From Apostichopus japonicus (taxonomy: Eukaryota > Echinodermata > Holothuroidea > Aspidochirotida > Stichopodidae): DNA of 64,000 bases. Position numbers and translations under genes: made by a program. The stretch is from contig NC_092580.1 in the NCBI RefSeq assembly GCF_037975245.1, positions 1,158,501 to 1,222,500 of the forward strand, written 5' to 3'. Positions within the stretch are counted from its first letter, which is position 1. Every line of letters starts with the position of its first letter. The notes beneath the pieces are model-generated. The model was not told where the DNA came from, searched no databases, and was given only the letters and a program-made list of their open reading frames with translations. Below, one piece after another: positions 12,101 to 24,599 of this stretch.

Positions 12101-15100
12101 ATCGCGGGCTCGAGACCAGGTGGGGGCAGTTTGCTTTTGCCGCGATCTCATACGGTCTCTGGGAACTTTAAGTATTAGAAACGAACATAGATTTATATCA
12201 ACTGCTGTCGTGGCGCGTTTGCTTGCTCTGTACCTCGAGAGCGTGACGTATTTTGGATCGCGGGCTCGAGACCAGGTGGGGGCAGTTTGCTTTTGCCGGG
12301 ATCTTATACGGTCTCTGGAACTTTAAGTATTAGAAACGAACATAGATTTATATCAACTGCTGTCGTGGCGCGGTTGCTTGCTCTGTACCTCGAGAGCGTG
12401 ACGTATATTGGATCACGGGCTCGAGACCAGGTGGGGGCAGTTTGCTTTTGCCGCCATCTTATACGGTCTCTAAGAACTTTAAGTATTAGAAACGAACATA
12501 GATTTATATCAACTGCTGTCGTGGCGCGGTTGGTTGCTCTGTACCTCGAGAGCGTGACGTATTTTGGATCGCGGGCTCGAGACCAGGTGGGGGCAGTTTG
12601 CTTTTGCCGCGATCTGGTACGGTCTCTGGAACTTTAAGTATTAGAAACGAACATAGATTTATATCAACTGCTATCGTGGCGCGGTTGCTTGCTCTGTACC
12701 TCGAGAGCGTGACGTATTTTGGATCGCGGGCTCGAGACCAGGTGGGGGCAGTTTGGTTTTGCCGCGATCTTATACGGTCTCTGGGAACTTTAATTATTAG
12801 AAACGAACATAGATTTATATCAACTGCTGTCGTGGCGCGGTTGGTTGCTCTGTACCTCGAGAGCGTGACGTATTTTGGATCGCGGGCTCGAGACCAGGTG
12901 GGGGCAGTTTGCTTTTGCCGGGTTCTTATACGGTCTCTGGAACTTTAAGTATTAGAAACGAACATAGATTTATATCAACTGCTGTCGTGGCGCGGTTGGT
13001 TGCTCTGTACCTCGAGAGCGTGACGTATTTTGGATCGCGGGCTCGAGACAAGGTGGGGGCAGTTTGCTTTTGCCGCAATCTCATACGGTCTCTGTGAACT
13101 TTAAGTATTAGAAACGAACATAGATTTATATCAACTGCTGTCGTGGCGCGGTTGGTTGCTCTGTACCTCGAGAGCGTGACGATTTTTTGATCGCGGGCTC
13201 GAGACCAGGTGGGGGCAGTTTGCTTTTGCCGCGATCTTATACGGTCTCTGGGAACTTTAAGTATTAGAAACGAACATAGATTTATATCAACTGCTGTCGT
13301 GGCGCGGTTGGTTGCTCTGTACCTCGAGAGCGTGACGTATTTTGGATCGCGGGCTCGAGACCAGGTGGGGGCAGTTTGCTTTTGCCGGGATCTTATACGG
13401 TCTCTGGAACTTTAAGTATTAGAAACGAACATAGATTTATATCAACTGCTGTCGTGGCGCGGTTGGTTGCTCTGTACCTCGAGAGCGTGACGTATTTTGG
13501 ATCGCGGGCTCGAGACCAGGTGGGGGCAGTTTGCTTTTGCCGGGATCTTATACGGTCTCTGGAACTTTAAGTATTAGAAACGAACATAGATTTATATCAA
13601 CTGCTGTCGTGGCGCGGTTGGTTGCTCTGTACCTCGAGAGCGTTACGTATTTTGGATCGCGGGCTCGAGACCAGGTGGGGGCAGTTTGCTTTTGCCGCGA
13701 TCTGGTACGGTCTCTGAAACTTTAAGTATTAGAAACGAACATAGATTTATATCAACTGCTGTCGTGGCGCGGTTGGTTGCTCTGTACCTCGATAGCGTGA
13801 CGTATTTTGGATCGCGGGCTCGAGACCAGGTGGGGGCAGTTTGCTTTTGCCGCGATCTGGTACGGTCTCTGAAACTTTAACTATTAGAAACGAACATAGA
13901 CTTATATCAACTGCTGTCGTGGCGCGGTTGGTTGCTCTGTACCTCGAGAGCGTGACGTATTTTGGATCGCGGGCTCGAGACCAGGTGGGGGCAGTTTGCT
14001 TTTGCCGCGATCTCATACGGTCTCTGGGAACTTTAAGTATTAGAAACGAACATAGATTTATATCAACTGCTGTCGTGGCGCGGTTGGTTGCTCTGTACCT
14101 CGAGAGCGTTACGTATTTTGGATCGCGGGCTCGAGACCAGTTGGGGGCAGTTTGCTTTTGCCGCGATCTTATACGGTCTCTGGGAACTTTAAGTATTAGA
14201 AACGAACATAGATTTATATCAACTGCTGTCGTGGCGCGGTTGGTTGCTCTGTACCTCGAGAGCGTGACGTATTTTGGATCGCGGGCTCGAGACCAGGTGG
14301 GGGCAGTTTGCTTTTGCCTCGATCTTATACGGTCTCTGGGAACTTTAAGTATTAGAAACGAACATAGATTTATATCAACTGCTGTCGTGGCGCGGTTGGT
14401 TGCTCTGTACCTCGAGAGCGTTACGTATTTTGGATCGCGGGCTCGAGACCAGGTGGGGGCAGTTTGCTTTTGCCGCGATCTTATACGGTCTCTGGGAACT
14501 TTAAGTATTAGAAACGAACATAGATTTATATCAACTGCTGTCGTGGCGCGTTATCTTGCTCTGTACCTCGAGAGCGTGACGTATTTTGGATCGCGGGCTC
14601 GAGACCAGGTGGGGGCAGTTTGCTTTTGCCGCGATCTCATACGGTCTCTGGGAACTTTAAGTATTAGAAACGAACATAGATTTATATCAACTGCTGTCGT
14701 GGCGCGGTTGTTTGCTCTGTACCTCGAGAGCGTGACGTATTTTGGATCGCGGGCTCGAGACCAGGTGGATGCAGTTTGCTTTTGCCGGGATCTTATACGG
14801 TCTCTGAGAACTTTAAGTATTAGAAACGAACATAGATTTATATCAACTGCTGTCGTGGCGCGGTTGTTTGCTCTGTACCTCGAGAGCGTGACGTATTTTG
14901 GATCGCGGGCTCGAGACCAGGTGGGGGCAGTTTGCTTTTGCCGCGATCTTATACGGTCTCTGGAACTTTAAGTATTAGAAACGAACATAGATTTATATCA
15001 ACTGCTGTCGTGGCGCGGTTGCTTGCTCTGTACCTCGAGAGCGTGACGTATTTTGGATCGCGGGCTCGAGACCAGGTGGGGGCAGTTTGCTTTTGCCGCG

Positions 15101-15829
15101 ATCTTATACGGTCTCTGGAACTTTAAGTATTAGAAACGAACATAGACTTATATCAACTGCTGTCGTGGCGCGGTTGGTTGCTCTGTACCTCGAGAGCGTG
15201 ACGTATTTTGGATCGCGGGCTCGAGACCAGGTGGGGGCAGTTTGCTTTTGCCGGGATCTTATACGGTCTCTGGAACTTTAAGTATTAGAAACGAACATAG
15301 ATTTATATCAACTGCTGTCGTGGCACGGTTGGTTGCTCTGTACCTCGAGAGCGTGACGTATTTTGGATCGCGGGCTCGAGACCAGGTGGGGGCAATTTGC
15401 TTTTGCCGCGATCTGATACGGTCTCTAAGAACTTTAAGTATTAGAAACGAACATAGATTTATATCAACTGCTGTCGTGGCGCGTTTGGTTGCTCTGTACC
15501 TCGAGAGCGTGACGTATTTTGGATCGCGGGCTCGAGACCAGGTGGGGGCAGTTTGCTTTTGCCGCGATCTTATACGGTCTCTGGGAACTTTAAGTATTAG
15601 AAACGAACATAGATTTATATCAACTGCTGTCGTGGCGCGGTTGTTTGCTCTGTACCTCGAGAGCGTGACGTATTTTGGATCGCGGGCTCGAGACCAGGTG
15701 GGGGCAGTTTGCTTTTGCCGGGATCTCATACGGTCTCTGGAACTTTAAGTATTAGAAACGAACATAGATTTATATCAACTGCTGTCGTGGCGCGGTTGGT
15801 TGCTCTGTACCTCGAGAGCGTGACGTATT

Positions 15830-16790
15830 TTGGATCGCGGGCTCGAGACCAGGTGGGTGCAATTTGCTTTTGCCGCGATCTTATACGGTCTCTAAGAACT
15901 TTTAGTATTAGAAACGAACATAGATTTATATCAACTGCTGTCGTGGTGCGGTTGGTTGCTCTGTACCTCGAGAGCGTGACGTATTTTGGATCGCGGGCTC
16001 GAGACCAGGTGGGGGCAGTTTGCTTTTGCCGCGATCTTATACGGTCTCTAAGAACTTTTAGTATTAGAAACGAACATAGATTTATATCAACTGCTGTCGT
16101 GGCGCGGTTGGTTGCTCTGTACCTCGAGAGCGTGACGTATTTTGGATCGCGGGCTCGAGACCAGGTGGGGGCAGTTTGCTTTTGCCGGGATCTTATACGG
16201 TCTCTTGGAACTTTAAGTATTAGGAACGAACATAGATTTATATCAACTGCTGTCGTGGCGCGGTTGGTTGCTCTGTACCTCGAGAGCGTGACGTATTTTG
16301 GATCGCGGGCTCGAGACCAGGTGGGTGCAATTTGCTTTTGCCGCGATCTTATACGGTCTCTAAGAACTTTTAGTATTAGAAACGAACATAGATTTATATC
16401 AACTGCTGTCGTGGTGCGGTTGGTTGCTCTGTACCTCGAGAGCGTGACGTATTTTGGATCGCGGGCTCGAGACCAGGTGGGGGCAGTTTGCTTTTGCCGC
16501 GATCTTATACGGTCTCTAAGAACTTTTAGTATTAGAAACGAACATAGATTTATATCAACTGCTGTCGTGGCGCGGTTGGTTGCTCTGTACCTCGAGAGCG
16601 TGACGTATTTTGGATCGCGGGCTCGAGACCAGGTGGGGGCAGTTTGCTTTTGCCGGGATCTTATACGGTCTCTTGGAACTTTAAGTATTAGGAACGAACA
16701 TAGATTTATATCAACTGCTGTCGTGGCGCGGTTGGTTGCTCTGTACCTCGAGAGCGTGACGTATTTTGGATCGCGGGCTCGAGACCAGGT
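15830..16790. repeat. higher-order repeat, 3 units (468 bp), two copies, also present at 2.9 and 5.3 kb
   Basis: A three-unit block marked by GTGGGTGCAATTTGC, AGAACTTTTAGTATT, GTCGTGGTGCGGTTGG and AGTATTAGGAACG occurs at about 15,855 and again at 16,323. The same block occurs at about 2,935 and 5,271. Its recurrence 13 kb away within the array indicates transposition-like spread or repeated unequal exchange of a short module. Confidence 0.85.
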
Positions 16791-17559
16791 GGGGGCAGTT
16801 TGCTTTTGCCGCGATCTGGTACGGTCTCTGAAACTTTAAGTATTAGAAACGAACATAGATTTATATCAACTGCTGTCGTGGCGCGGTTGGTTGCTCTGTA
16901 CCTCGAGAGCGTGACGTATTTTGGATCGCGGGCTCGAGACCAGGTGGGGGCAGTTTGCTTTTGCCGCGATCTTATACGGTCTCTGGGAACTTTAAGTATT
17001 AGAAACGAACATAGATTTATATCAACTGCTGTCGTGGCGCGGTTGGTTGCTCTGTACCTCGAGAGCGTGACGTATTTTGGATCGCGGGCTCGAGACCAGG
17101 TGGGGGCAGTTTGCTTTTGCCGCGATCTTATACGGTCTCTGGGAACTTTAAGTATTAGAAACGAACATAGATTTATATCAACTGCTGTCGTGGCGCGGTT
17201 GGTTGCTCTGTACCTCGAGAGCGTGACGTATTTTGGATCGCGGGCTCGAGACCAGGTGGGGGCAGTTTGCTTTTGCCTCGATCTTATACGGTCTCTGGGA
17301 ACTTTAAGTATTAGAAACGAACATAGATTTATATCAACTGCTGTCGTGGCGCGGTTGCTTGCTCTGTACCTCGAGAGCGTTACGTATTTTGGATCGCGGG
17401 CTCGAGACCAGGTGGGGACAGTTTGCTTTTGCCGCGATCTCATACGGTCTCTAAGAACTTTAAGTATTAGAAACGAACATAGATTTATATCAACTGCTGT
17501 CGTGGCGCGGTTGGTTGCTCTGTACCTCGAGAGCGTGACGTATTTTGGATCGCGGGCTC

Positions 17560-20500
17560 GAGACCAGGTGGGGGCAGTTTGCTTTTGCCGGGATCTTATA
17601 CGGTCTCTGGGAACTTTAAGTATTAGGAACGAACATAGATTTATATCAACTGCTGTCGTGGCGCGGTTGGTTGCTCTGTACCTCGAGAGCGTGACGTATT
17701 TTGGATCGCGGGCTCGAGACCAGGTGGAGGCAGTTTGCTTTTGCCGGGATCTTATACGGTCTCTGGAACTTTAAGTATTAGAAACGAACATAGATTTATA
17801 TCAACTGCTGTCGTGGCGCGGTTGGTTGTGCTCTGTACCTCGAGAGCGTGACGTATTTTGGATCGCGGGCTCGAGACCAGGTGGGGGCAGTTTCACTTTG
17901 CCGCGATCTCATACGGTCTCTGGGACTTTAAGTATTAGAAACGAACATAGATTTATATCAACTGCTGTCGTGGCGCGGTTGGTTGCTCTGTACCTCGAGA
18001 GCGTGACGTATTTTGGATCGCGGGCTCGAGACCAGGTGGGGGCAGTTTGCTTTTGCCTCGATCTCATACGGTCTCTGGGACTTTAAGTATTAGAAACGAA
18101 CATAGATTTATATCAACTGCTGTCGTGGCGCGGTTGGTTGTGCTCTGTACCTCGAGAGCGAGACGTATTTTGGATCGCGGGCTCGAGACCAGGTGGGGGC
18201 AGTTTGCTTTTGCCTCGATCTAATACGGTCTCTGGAACTTTAAGTATTAGAAACGAACATAGATTTATATCAACTGCTGTCGTGGCGCGGTTGGTTGCTC
18301 TGTACCTCGAGAGCGTGACGTATTTTGGATCGCGGGCTCGAGACCAGGTGGGGGCAGTATGCTTTTGCCGCGATCTCATACGTGCTCTGGGAACTTTAAG
18401 TATTAGAAACGAACATAGATTTATATCAACTGCTGTCGTGGCGCGGTTGGTTGCTCTGTACCTCGAGAGCGTGACGTATTTTGGATCGCGGGCTCGAGAC
18501 CAGGTGGGGGCAGTTTGCTTTTGCCGCGATCTCATACGGTCTCTGGGAACTTTAAGTATTAGAAACGAACATAGATTTATATCAACTGCTGTCGTGGCGC
18601 GGTTGGTTGCTCTGTACCTCGAGAGCGTGACGTATTTTGGATCGCGGGCTCGAGACCAGGTGGGGGCAGTTTGCTTTTGCCGCGATCTCATACGGTCTCT
18701 GGGAACTTTAAGTATTAGAAACGAACATAGATTTATATCAACTGCTGTCGTGGCGCGGTTGTTTGCTCTGTACCTCGAGAGCGTGACGTATTTTGGATCG
18801 CGGGCTCGAGACCAGGTGGGGGCAGTTTGCTTTTGCCGGGATCTTATACGGTCTCTGGGAACTTTAAGTATTAGAAACGAACATAGATTTATATCAACTG
18901 CTGTCGTGGCGCGGTTGTTTGCTCTGTACCTCGAGAGCGTGACGTATTTTGGATCGCGGGCTCGAGACCAGGTGGGGGCCGTTTGCTTTTGCCGCGATCT
19001 TATACGGTCTCTGGAACTTTAAGTATTAGAAACGAACATAGATTTATATCAACTGCTGTCGTGGCGCGGTTGGTTGCTCTGTACCTCGAGAGCGTGACGT
19101 ATTTTGGATCGCGGGCTCGAGACTAGGTGGGGGCAGTTTGCTTTTGCCGGGATCTTATACGGTCTCTGGAACTTTAAGTATTAGAAACGAACATAGATTT
19201 ATATCAACTGCTGTCGTGGCGCGGTTGGTTGCTCTGTACCTCGAGAGCGTGTCGTATTTTGGATCGCGGGCTCGAGACAAGGTGGGGGCAATTTGCTTTT
19301 GCCGCGATCTCATACGGTCTCTAAGAACTTTAAGTATTAGAAACGAACATAGATTTATATCAACTGCTGTCGTGGCGCGGTTGGTTGCTCTGTACCTCGA
19401 GAGCGTGACGTATTTTGGATCGCGGGCTCGAGACCAGGTGGGGGCAGTTTGCTTTTGCCGGGATCTTATACGGTCTCTGGGAACTTTAAGTATTAGGAAC
19501 GAACATAGATTTATATCAACTGCTGTCGTGGCGCGGTTGGTTGCTCTGTACCTCGAGAGCGTGACGTATTTTGGATCGCGGGCTCGAGACCAGGTGGAGG
19601 CAGTTTGCTTTTGCCGGGATCTTATACGGTCTCTGGAACTTTAAGTATTAGAAACGAACATAGATTTATATCAACTGCTGTCGTGGCGCGGTTGGTTGTG
19701 CTCTGTACCTCGAGAGCGTGACGTATTTTGGATCGCGGGCTCGAGACCAGGTGGGGGCAGTTTCACTTTGCCGCGATCTCATACGGTCTCTGGGACTTTA
19801 AGTATTAGAAACGAACATAGATTTATATCAACTGCTGTCGTGGCGCGGTTGGTTGCTCTGTACCTCGAGAGCGTGACGTATTTTGGATCGCGGGCTCGAG
19901 ACCAGGTGGGGGCAGTTTGCTTTTGCCTCGATCTCATACGGTCTCTGGGACTTTAAGTATTAGAAACGAACATAGATTTATATCAACTGCTGTCGTGGCG
20001 CGGTTGGTTGTGCTCTGTACCTCGAGAGCGTGACGTATTTTGGATCGCGGGCTCGAGACTAGGTGGGGGCAGTTTGCTTTTGCCGGGATCTTATACGGTC
20101 TCTGGAACTTTAAGTATTAGAAACGAACATAGATTTATATCAACTGCTGTCGTGGCGCGGTTGGTTGCTCTGTACCTCGAGAGCGTGTCGTATTTTGGAT
20201 CGCGGGCTCGAGACAAGGTGGGGGCAATTTGCTTTTGCCGCGATCTCATACGGTCTCTAAGAACTTTAAGTATTAGAAACGAACATAGATTTATATCAAC
20301 TGCTGTCGTGGCGCGGTTGGTTGCTCTGTACCTCGAGAGCGTGACGTATTTTGGATCGCGGGCTCGAGACCAGGTGGGGGCAGTTTGCTTTTGCCGGGAT
20401 CTTATACGGTCTCTGGGAACTTTAAGTATTAGGAACGAACATAGATTTATATCAACTGCTGTCGTGGCGCGGTTGGTTGCTCTGTACCTCGAGAGCGTGA

Positions 20501-20990
20501 CGTATTTTGGATCGCGGGCTCGAGACCAGGTGGAGGCAGTTTGCTTTTGCCGGGATCTTATACGGTCTCTGGAACTTTAAGTATTAGAAACGAACATAGA
20601 TTTATATCAACTGCTGTCGTGGCGCGGTTGGTTGTGCTCTGTACCTCGAGAGCGTGACGTATTTTGGATCGCGGGCTCGAGACCAGGTGGGGGCAGTTTC
20701 ACTTTGCCGCGATCTCATACGGTCTCTGGGACTTTAAGTATTAGAAACGAACATAGATTTATATCAACTGCTGTCGTGGCGCGGTTGGTTGCTCTGTACC
20801 TCGAGAGCGTGACGTATTTTGGATCGCGGGCTCGAGACCAGGTGGGGGCAGTTTGCTTTTGCCTCGATCTCATACGGTCTCTGGGACTTTAAGTATTAGA
20901 AACGAACATAGATTTATATCAACTGCTGTCGTGGCGCGGTTGGTTGTGCTCTGTACCTCGAGAGCGAGACGTATTTTGGATCGCGGGCTC
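17560..20990. repeat. higher-order repeat, 6/12 units (936 and 1,870 bp)
   Basis: A block marked by GTGGAGGCAGTTTGC, then the 2 bp longer GGTTGGTTGTGCTCTG, then GCAGTTTCACTTTGCCGCG occurs at about 17.72, 19.59 and 20.53 kb, giving spacings of 1,870 and 936 bp. The TTTCACTTTG marker appears again near 23.81 kb. Confidence 0.85.
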
Positions 20991-21730
20991 GAGACCAGGT
21001 GGGGGCAGTTTGCTTTTGCCTCGATCTAATACGGTCTCTGGAACTTTAAGTATTAGAAACGAACATAGATTTATATCAACTGCTGTCGTGGCGCGGTTGG
21101 TTGCTCTGTACCTCGAGAGCGTGACGTATTTTGGATCGCGGGCTCGAGACCAGGTGGGGGCAGTATGCTTTTGCCGCGATCTCATACGGTCTCTGGGAAC
21201 TTTAAGTATTAGAAACGAACATAGATTTATATCAACTGCTGTCGTGGCGCGGTTGGTTGCTCTGTACCTCGAGAGCGTGACGTATTTTGGATCGCGGGCT
21301 CGAGACCAGGTGGGGGCAGTTTGCTTTTGCCGCGATCTCATACGGTCTCTGGGAACTTTAAGTATTAGAAACGAACATAGATTTATATCAACTGCTGTCG
21401 TGGCGCGGTTGGTTGCTCTGTACCTCGAGAGCGTGACGTATTTTGGATCGCGGGCTCGAGACCAGGTGGGGGCCGTTTGCTTTTGCCGCGATCTTATACG
21501 GTCTCTGGAACTTTAAGTATTAGAAACGAACATAGATTTATATCAACTGCTGTCGTGGCGCGTTTGGTTGCTCTGTACCTCGAGAGCGTGACGTATTTTG
21601 GATCGCGGGCTCGAGACCAGGCGGGGGCAGTTTGCTTTTGCCGCGATCTTTTACGGTCTCTGGGAACTTTAAGTATTAGAAACGAACATAGATTTATATC
21701 AACTGCTGTCGTGGCGCGGTTGGTTGCTCT

Positions 21731-21750
21731 GTACCTCGACGTATTTTGGA
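21731..21750. repeat. array unit with a short internal deletion
   Basis: This unit reads GTACCTCGACGTATTTTGG where all others read CTCGAGAGCGTGACG. About 8-9 bp were lost, and the short CGA shared by both sides of the gap suggests slippage. It marks one unit uniquely and breaks the open frame there. Confidence 0.8.
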
Positions 21751-24599
21751 TCGCGGGCTCGAGACCAGGTGGGGGCAGTTTGCTTTTGCCGCGATCTCAT
21801 ACGGTCTCTGGGAACTTTAAGTATTAGAAACGAACATAGATTTATATCAACTGCTGTCGTGGCGCGGTTGGTTGCTCTGTACCTCGAGAGCGTGACGTAT
21901 TTTGGATCGCGGGCTCGAGACCAGGTGGGGGCAGTTTGCTTTTGCCGCGATCTCATACGGTCTCTGGGAACTTTAAGTATTAGAAACGAACATAGATTTA
22001 TATCAACTGCTGTCGTGGCGCGGTTGGTTGCTCTGTACCTCGAGAGCGTGACGTATTTTGGATCGCGGGCTCGAGACCAGGTGGGGGCAGTTTGCTTTTG
22101 CCGCGATCTCATACGGTCTCTGGGAACTTTAAGTATTAGAAACGAACATAGATTTATATCAACTGCTGTCGTGGCGCGGTTGGTTGCTCTGTACCTCGAG
22201 AGCGTGACGTATTTTGGATCGCGGGCTCGAGACCAGGTGGGGGCAGTTTGCTTTTGCCGGGATCTTATACGGTCTCTGGGAACTTTAAGTATTAGAAACG
22301 AACATAGATTTATATCAACTGCTGTCGTGGCGCGGTTGGTTGCTCTGTACCTCGAGAGCGTGACGTATTTTGGATCGCGGGCTCGAGACCAGGTGGAGGC
22401 AGTTTGCTTTTGCCGGGTTCTTATACGGTCTCTGGAACTTTAAGTATTAGAAACGAACATAGATTTATATCAACTGCTGTCGTGGCGCGGTTGGTTGTGC
22501 TCTGTACCTCGAGAGCGTGACGTATTTTGGACCGCGGGCTCGAGACCAGGTGGGGGCAGTTTGCTTTTGCCGCGATCTCATACGGTCTCTGGGAACTTTA
22601 AGTATTAGAAACGAACATAGATTTATATCAACTGCTGTCGTGGCGCGGTTGGTTGCTCTGTACCTCGAGAGCGTGACGTATTTTGGATCGCGGGCTCGAG
22701 ACCAGGTGGGGGCAGTTTGCTTTTGCCGCGATCTTATACGGTCTCTGGAACTTTAAGTATTAGAAACGAACATAGATTTATATCAACTGCTGTCGTGGCG
22801 CGGTTGCTTGCTCTGTACCTCGAGAGCGTGACGTATTTTGGATCGCGGGCTCGAGACCAGGTGGGGGCAGTTTGCTTTTGCCGCGATCTGGTACGGTCTC
22901 TGGAACTTTAAGTATTAGAAACGAACATAGATTTATATCAACTGCTGTCGTGGCGCGGTTGCTTGCTCTGTACCTCGAGAGCGTGACGTATTTTGGATCG
23001 CGGGCTCGAGACCAGGTGGGGGCAGTTTGCTTTTGCCGCGATCTTATACGGTCTCTGGGAACTTTAAGTATTAGAAACGAACATAGATTTATATCAACTG
23101 CTGTTGTGGCGCGATTGGTTGCTCTGTACCTCGAGAGCGTGACGTATTTTGGATCGCGGGCTCGAGACCAGGTGGGGGCAGTTTGCTTTTGCCGGGTTCT
23201 TATACGGTCTCTGGAACTTTAAGTATTAGAAACGAACATAGATTTATATCAACTGCTGTCGTGGCGCGGTTGGTTGCTCTGTACCTCGAGAGCGTGACGT
23301 ATTTTGGATCGCGGGCTCGAGACAAGGTGGGGGCAGTTTGCTTTTGCCGCGATCTCATACGGTCTCTGGGAACTTTAAGTATTAGAAACGAACATAGATT
23401 TATATCAACTGCTGTCGTGGCGCGGTTGGTTGCTCTGTACCTCGAGAGCGTGACGTATTTTGGATCGCGGGCTCGAGACCAGGTGGGGGCAGTTTGCTTT
23501 TGCCGGGATCTTATACGGTCTCTGGGAACTTTAAGTATTAGGAACGAACATAGATTTATATCAACTGCTGTCGTGGCGCGGTTGGTTGCTCTGTACCTCG
23601 AGAGCGTGACGTATTTTGGATCGCGGGCTCGAGACCAGGTGGGGGCAGTTTGCTTTAGCCGCGATCTCATACGGTCTCTGGGAACTTTAAGTATTAGAAA
23701 CGAACATAGATTTATATCAACTGCTGTCGTGGCGCGGTTGGTTGCTCTGTACCTCGAGAGCGTGACGTATTTTGGATCGCGGGCTCGAGACCAGGTGGGG
23801 GCAGTTTCACTTTGCCGCGATCTCATACGGTCTCTGGGACTTTAAGTATTAGAAACGAACATAGATTTATATCAACTGCTGTCGTGGCGCGGTTGGTTGC
23901 TCTGTACCTCGAGAGCGTGACGTATTTTGGATCGCGGGCTCGAGACCAGGTGGGGGCAGTTTGCTTTTGCCTCGATCTCATACGGTCTCTGGGACTTTAA
24001 GTATTAGAAACGAACATAGATTTATATCAACTGCTGTCGTGGCGCGGTTGGTTGTGCTCTGTACCTCGAGAGCGAGACGTATTTTGGATCGCGGGCTCGA
24101 GACCAGGTGGGGGCAGTTTGCTTTTGCCTCGATCTAATACGGTCTCTGGAACTTTAAGTATTAGAAACGAACATAGATTTATATCAACTGCTGTCGTGGC
24201 GCGGTTGGTTGCTCTGTACCTCGAGAGCGTGACGTATTTTGGATCGCGGGCTCGAGACCAGGTGGGGGCAGTATGCTTTTGCCGCGATCTGGTACGGTCT
24301 CTGGGAACTTTAAGTATTAGAAACGAACATAGATTTATATCAACTGCTGTCGTGGCGCGGTTGGTTGCTCTGTACCTCGAGAGCGTGACGTATTTTGGAT
24401 CGCGGGCTCGAGACCAGGTGGGGGCAGTTTGCTTTTGCCGCGATCTCATACGGTCTCTGGGAACTTTAAGTATTAGAAACGAACATAGATTTATATCAAC
24501 TGCTGTCGTGGCGCGGTTGGTTGCTCTGTACCTCGAGAGCGTGACGTATTTTGGATCGCGGGCTCGAGACCAGGTGGGGGCAGTTTGCTTTTGCCGCGA

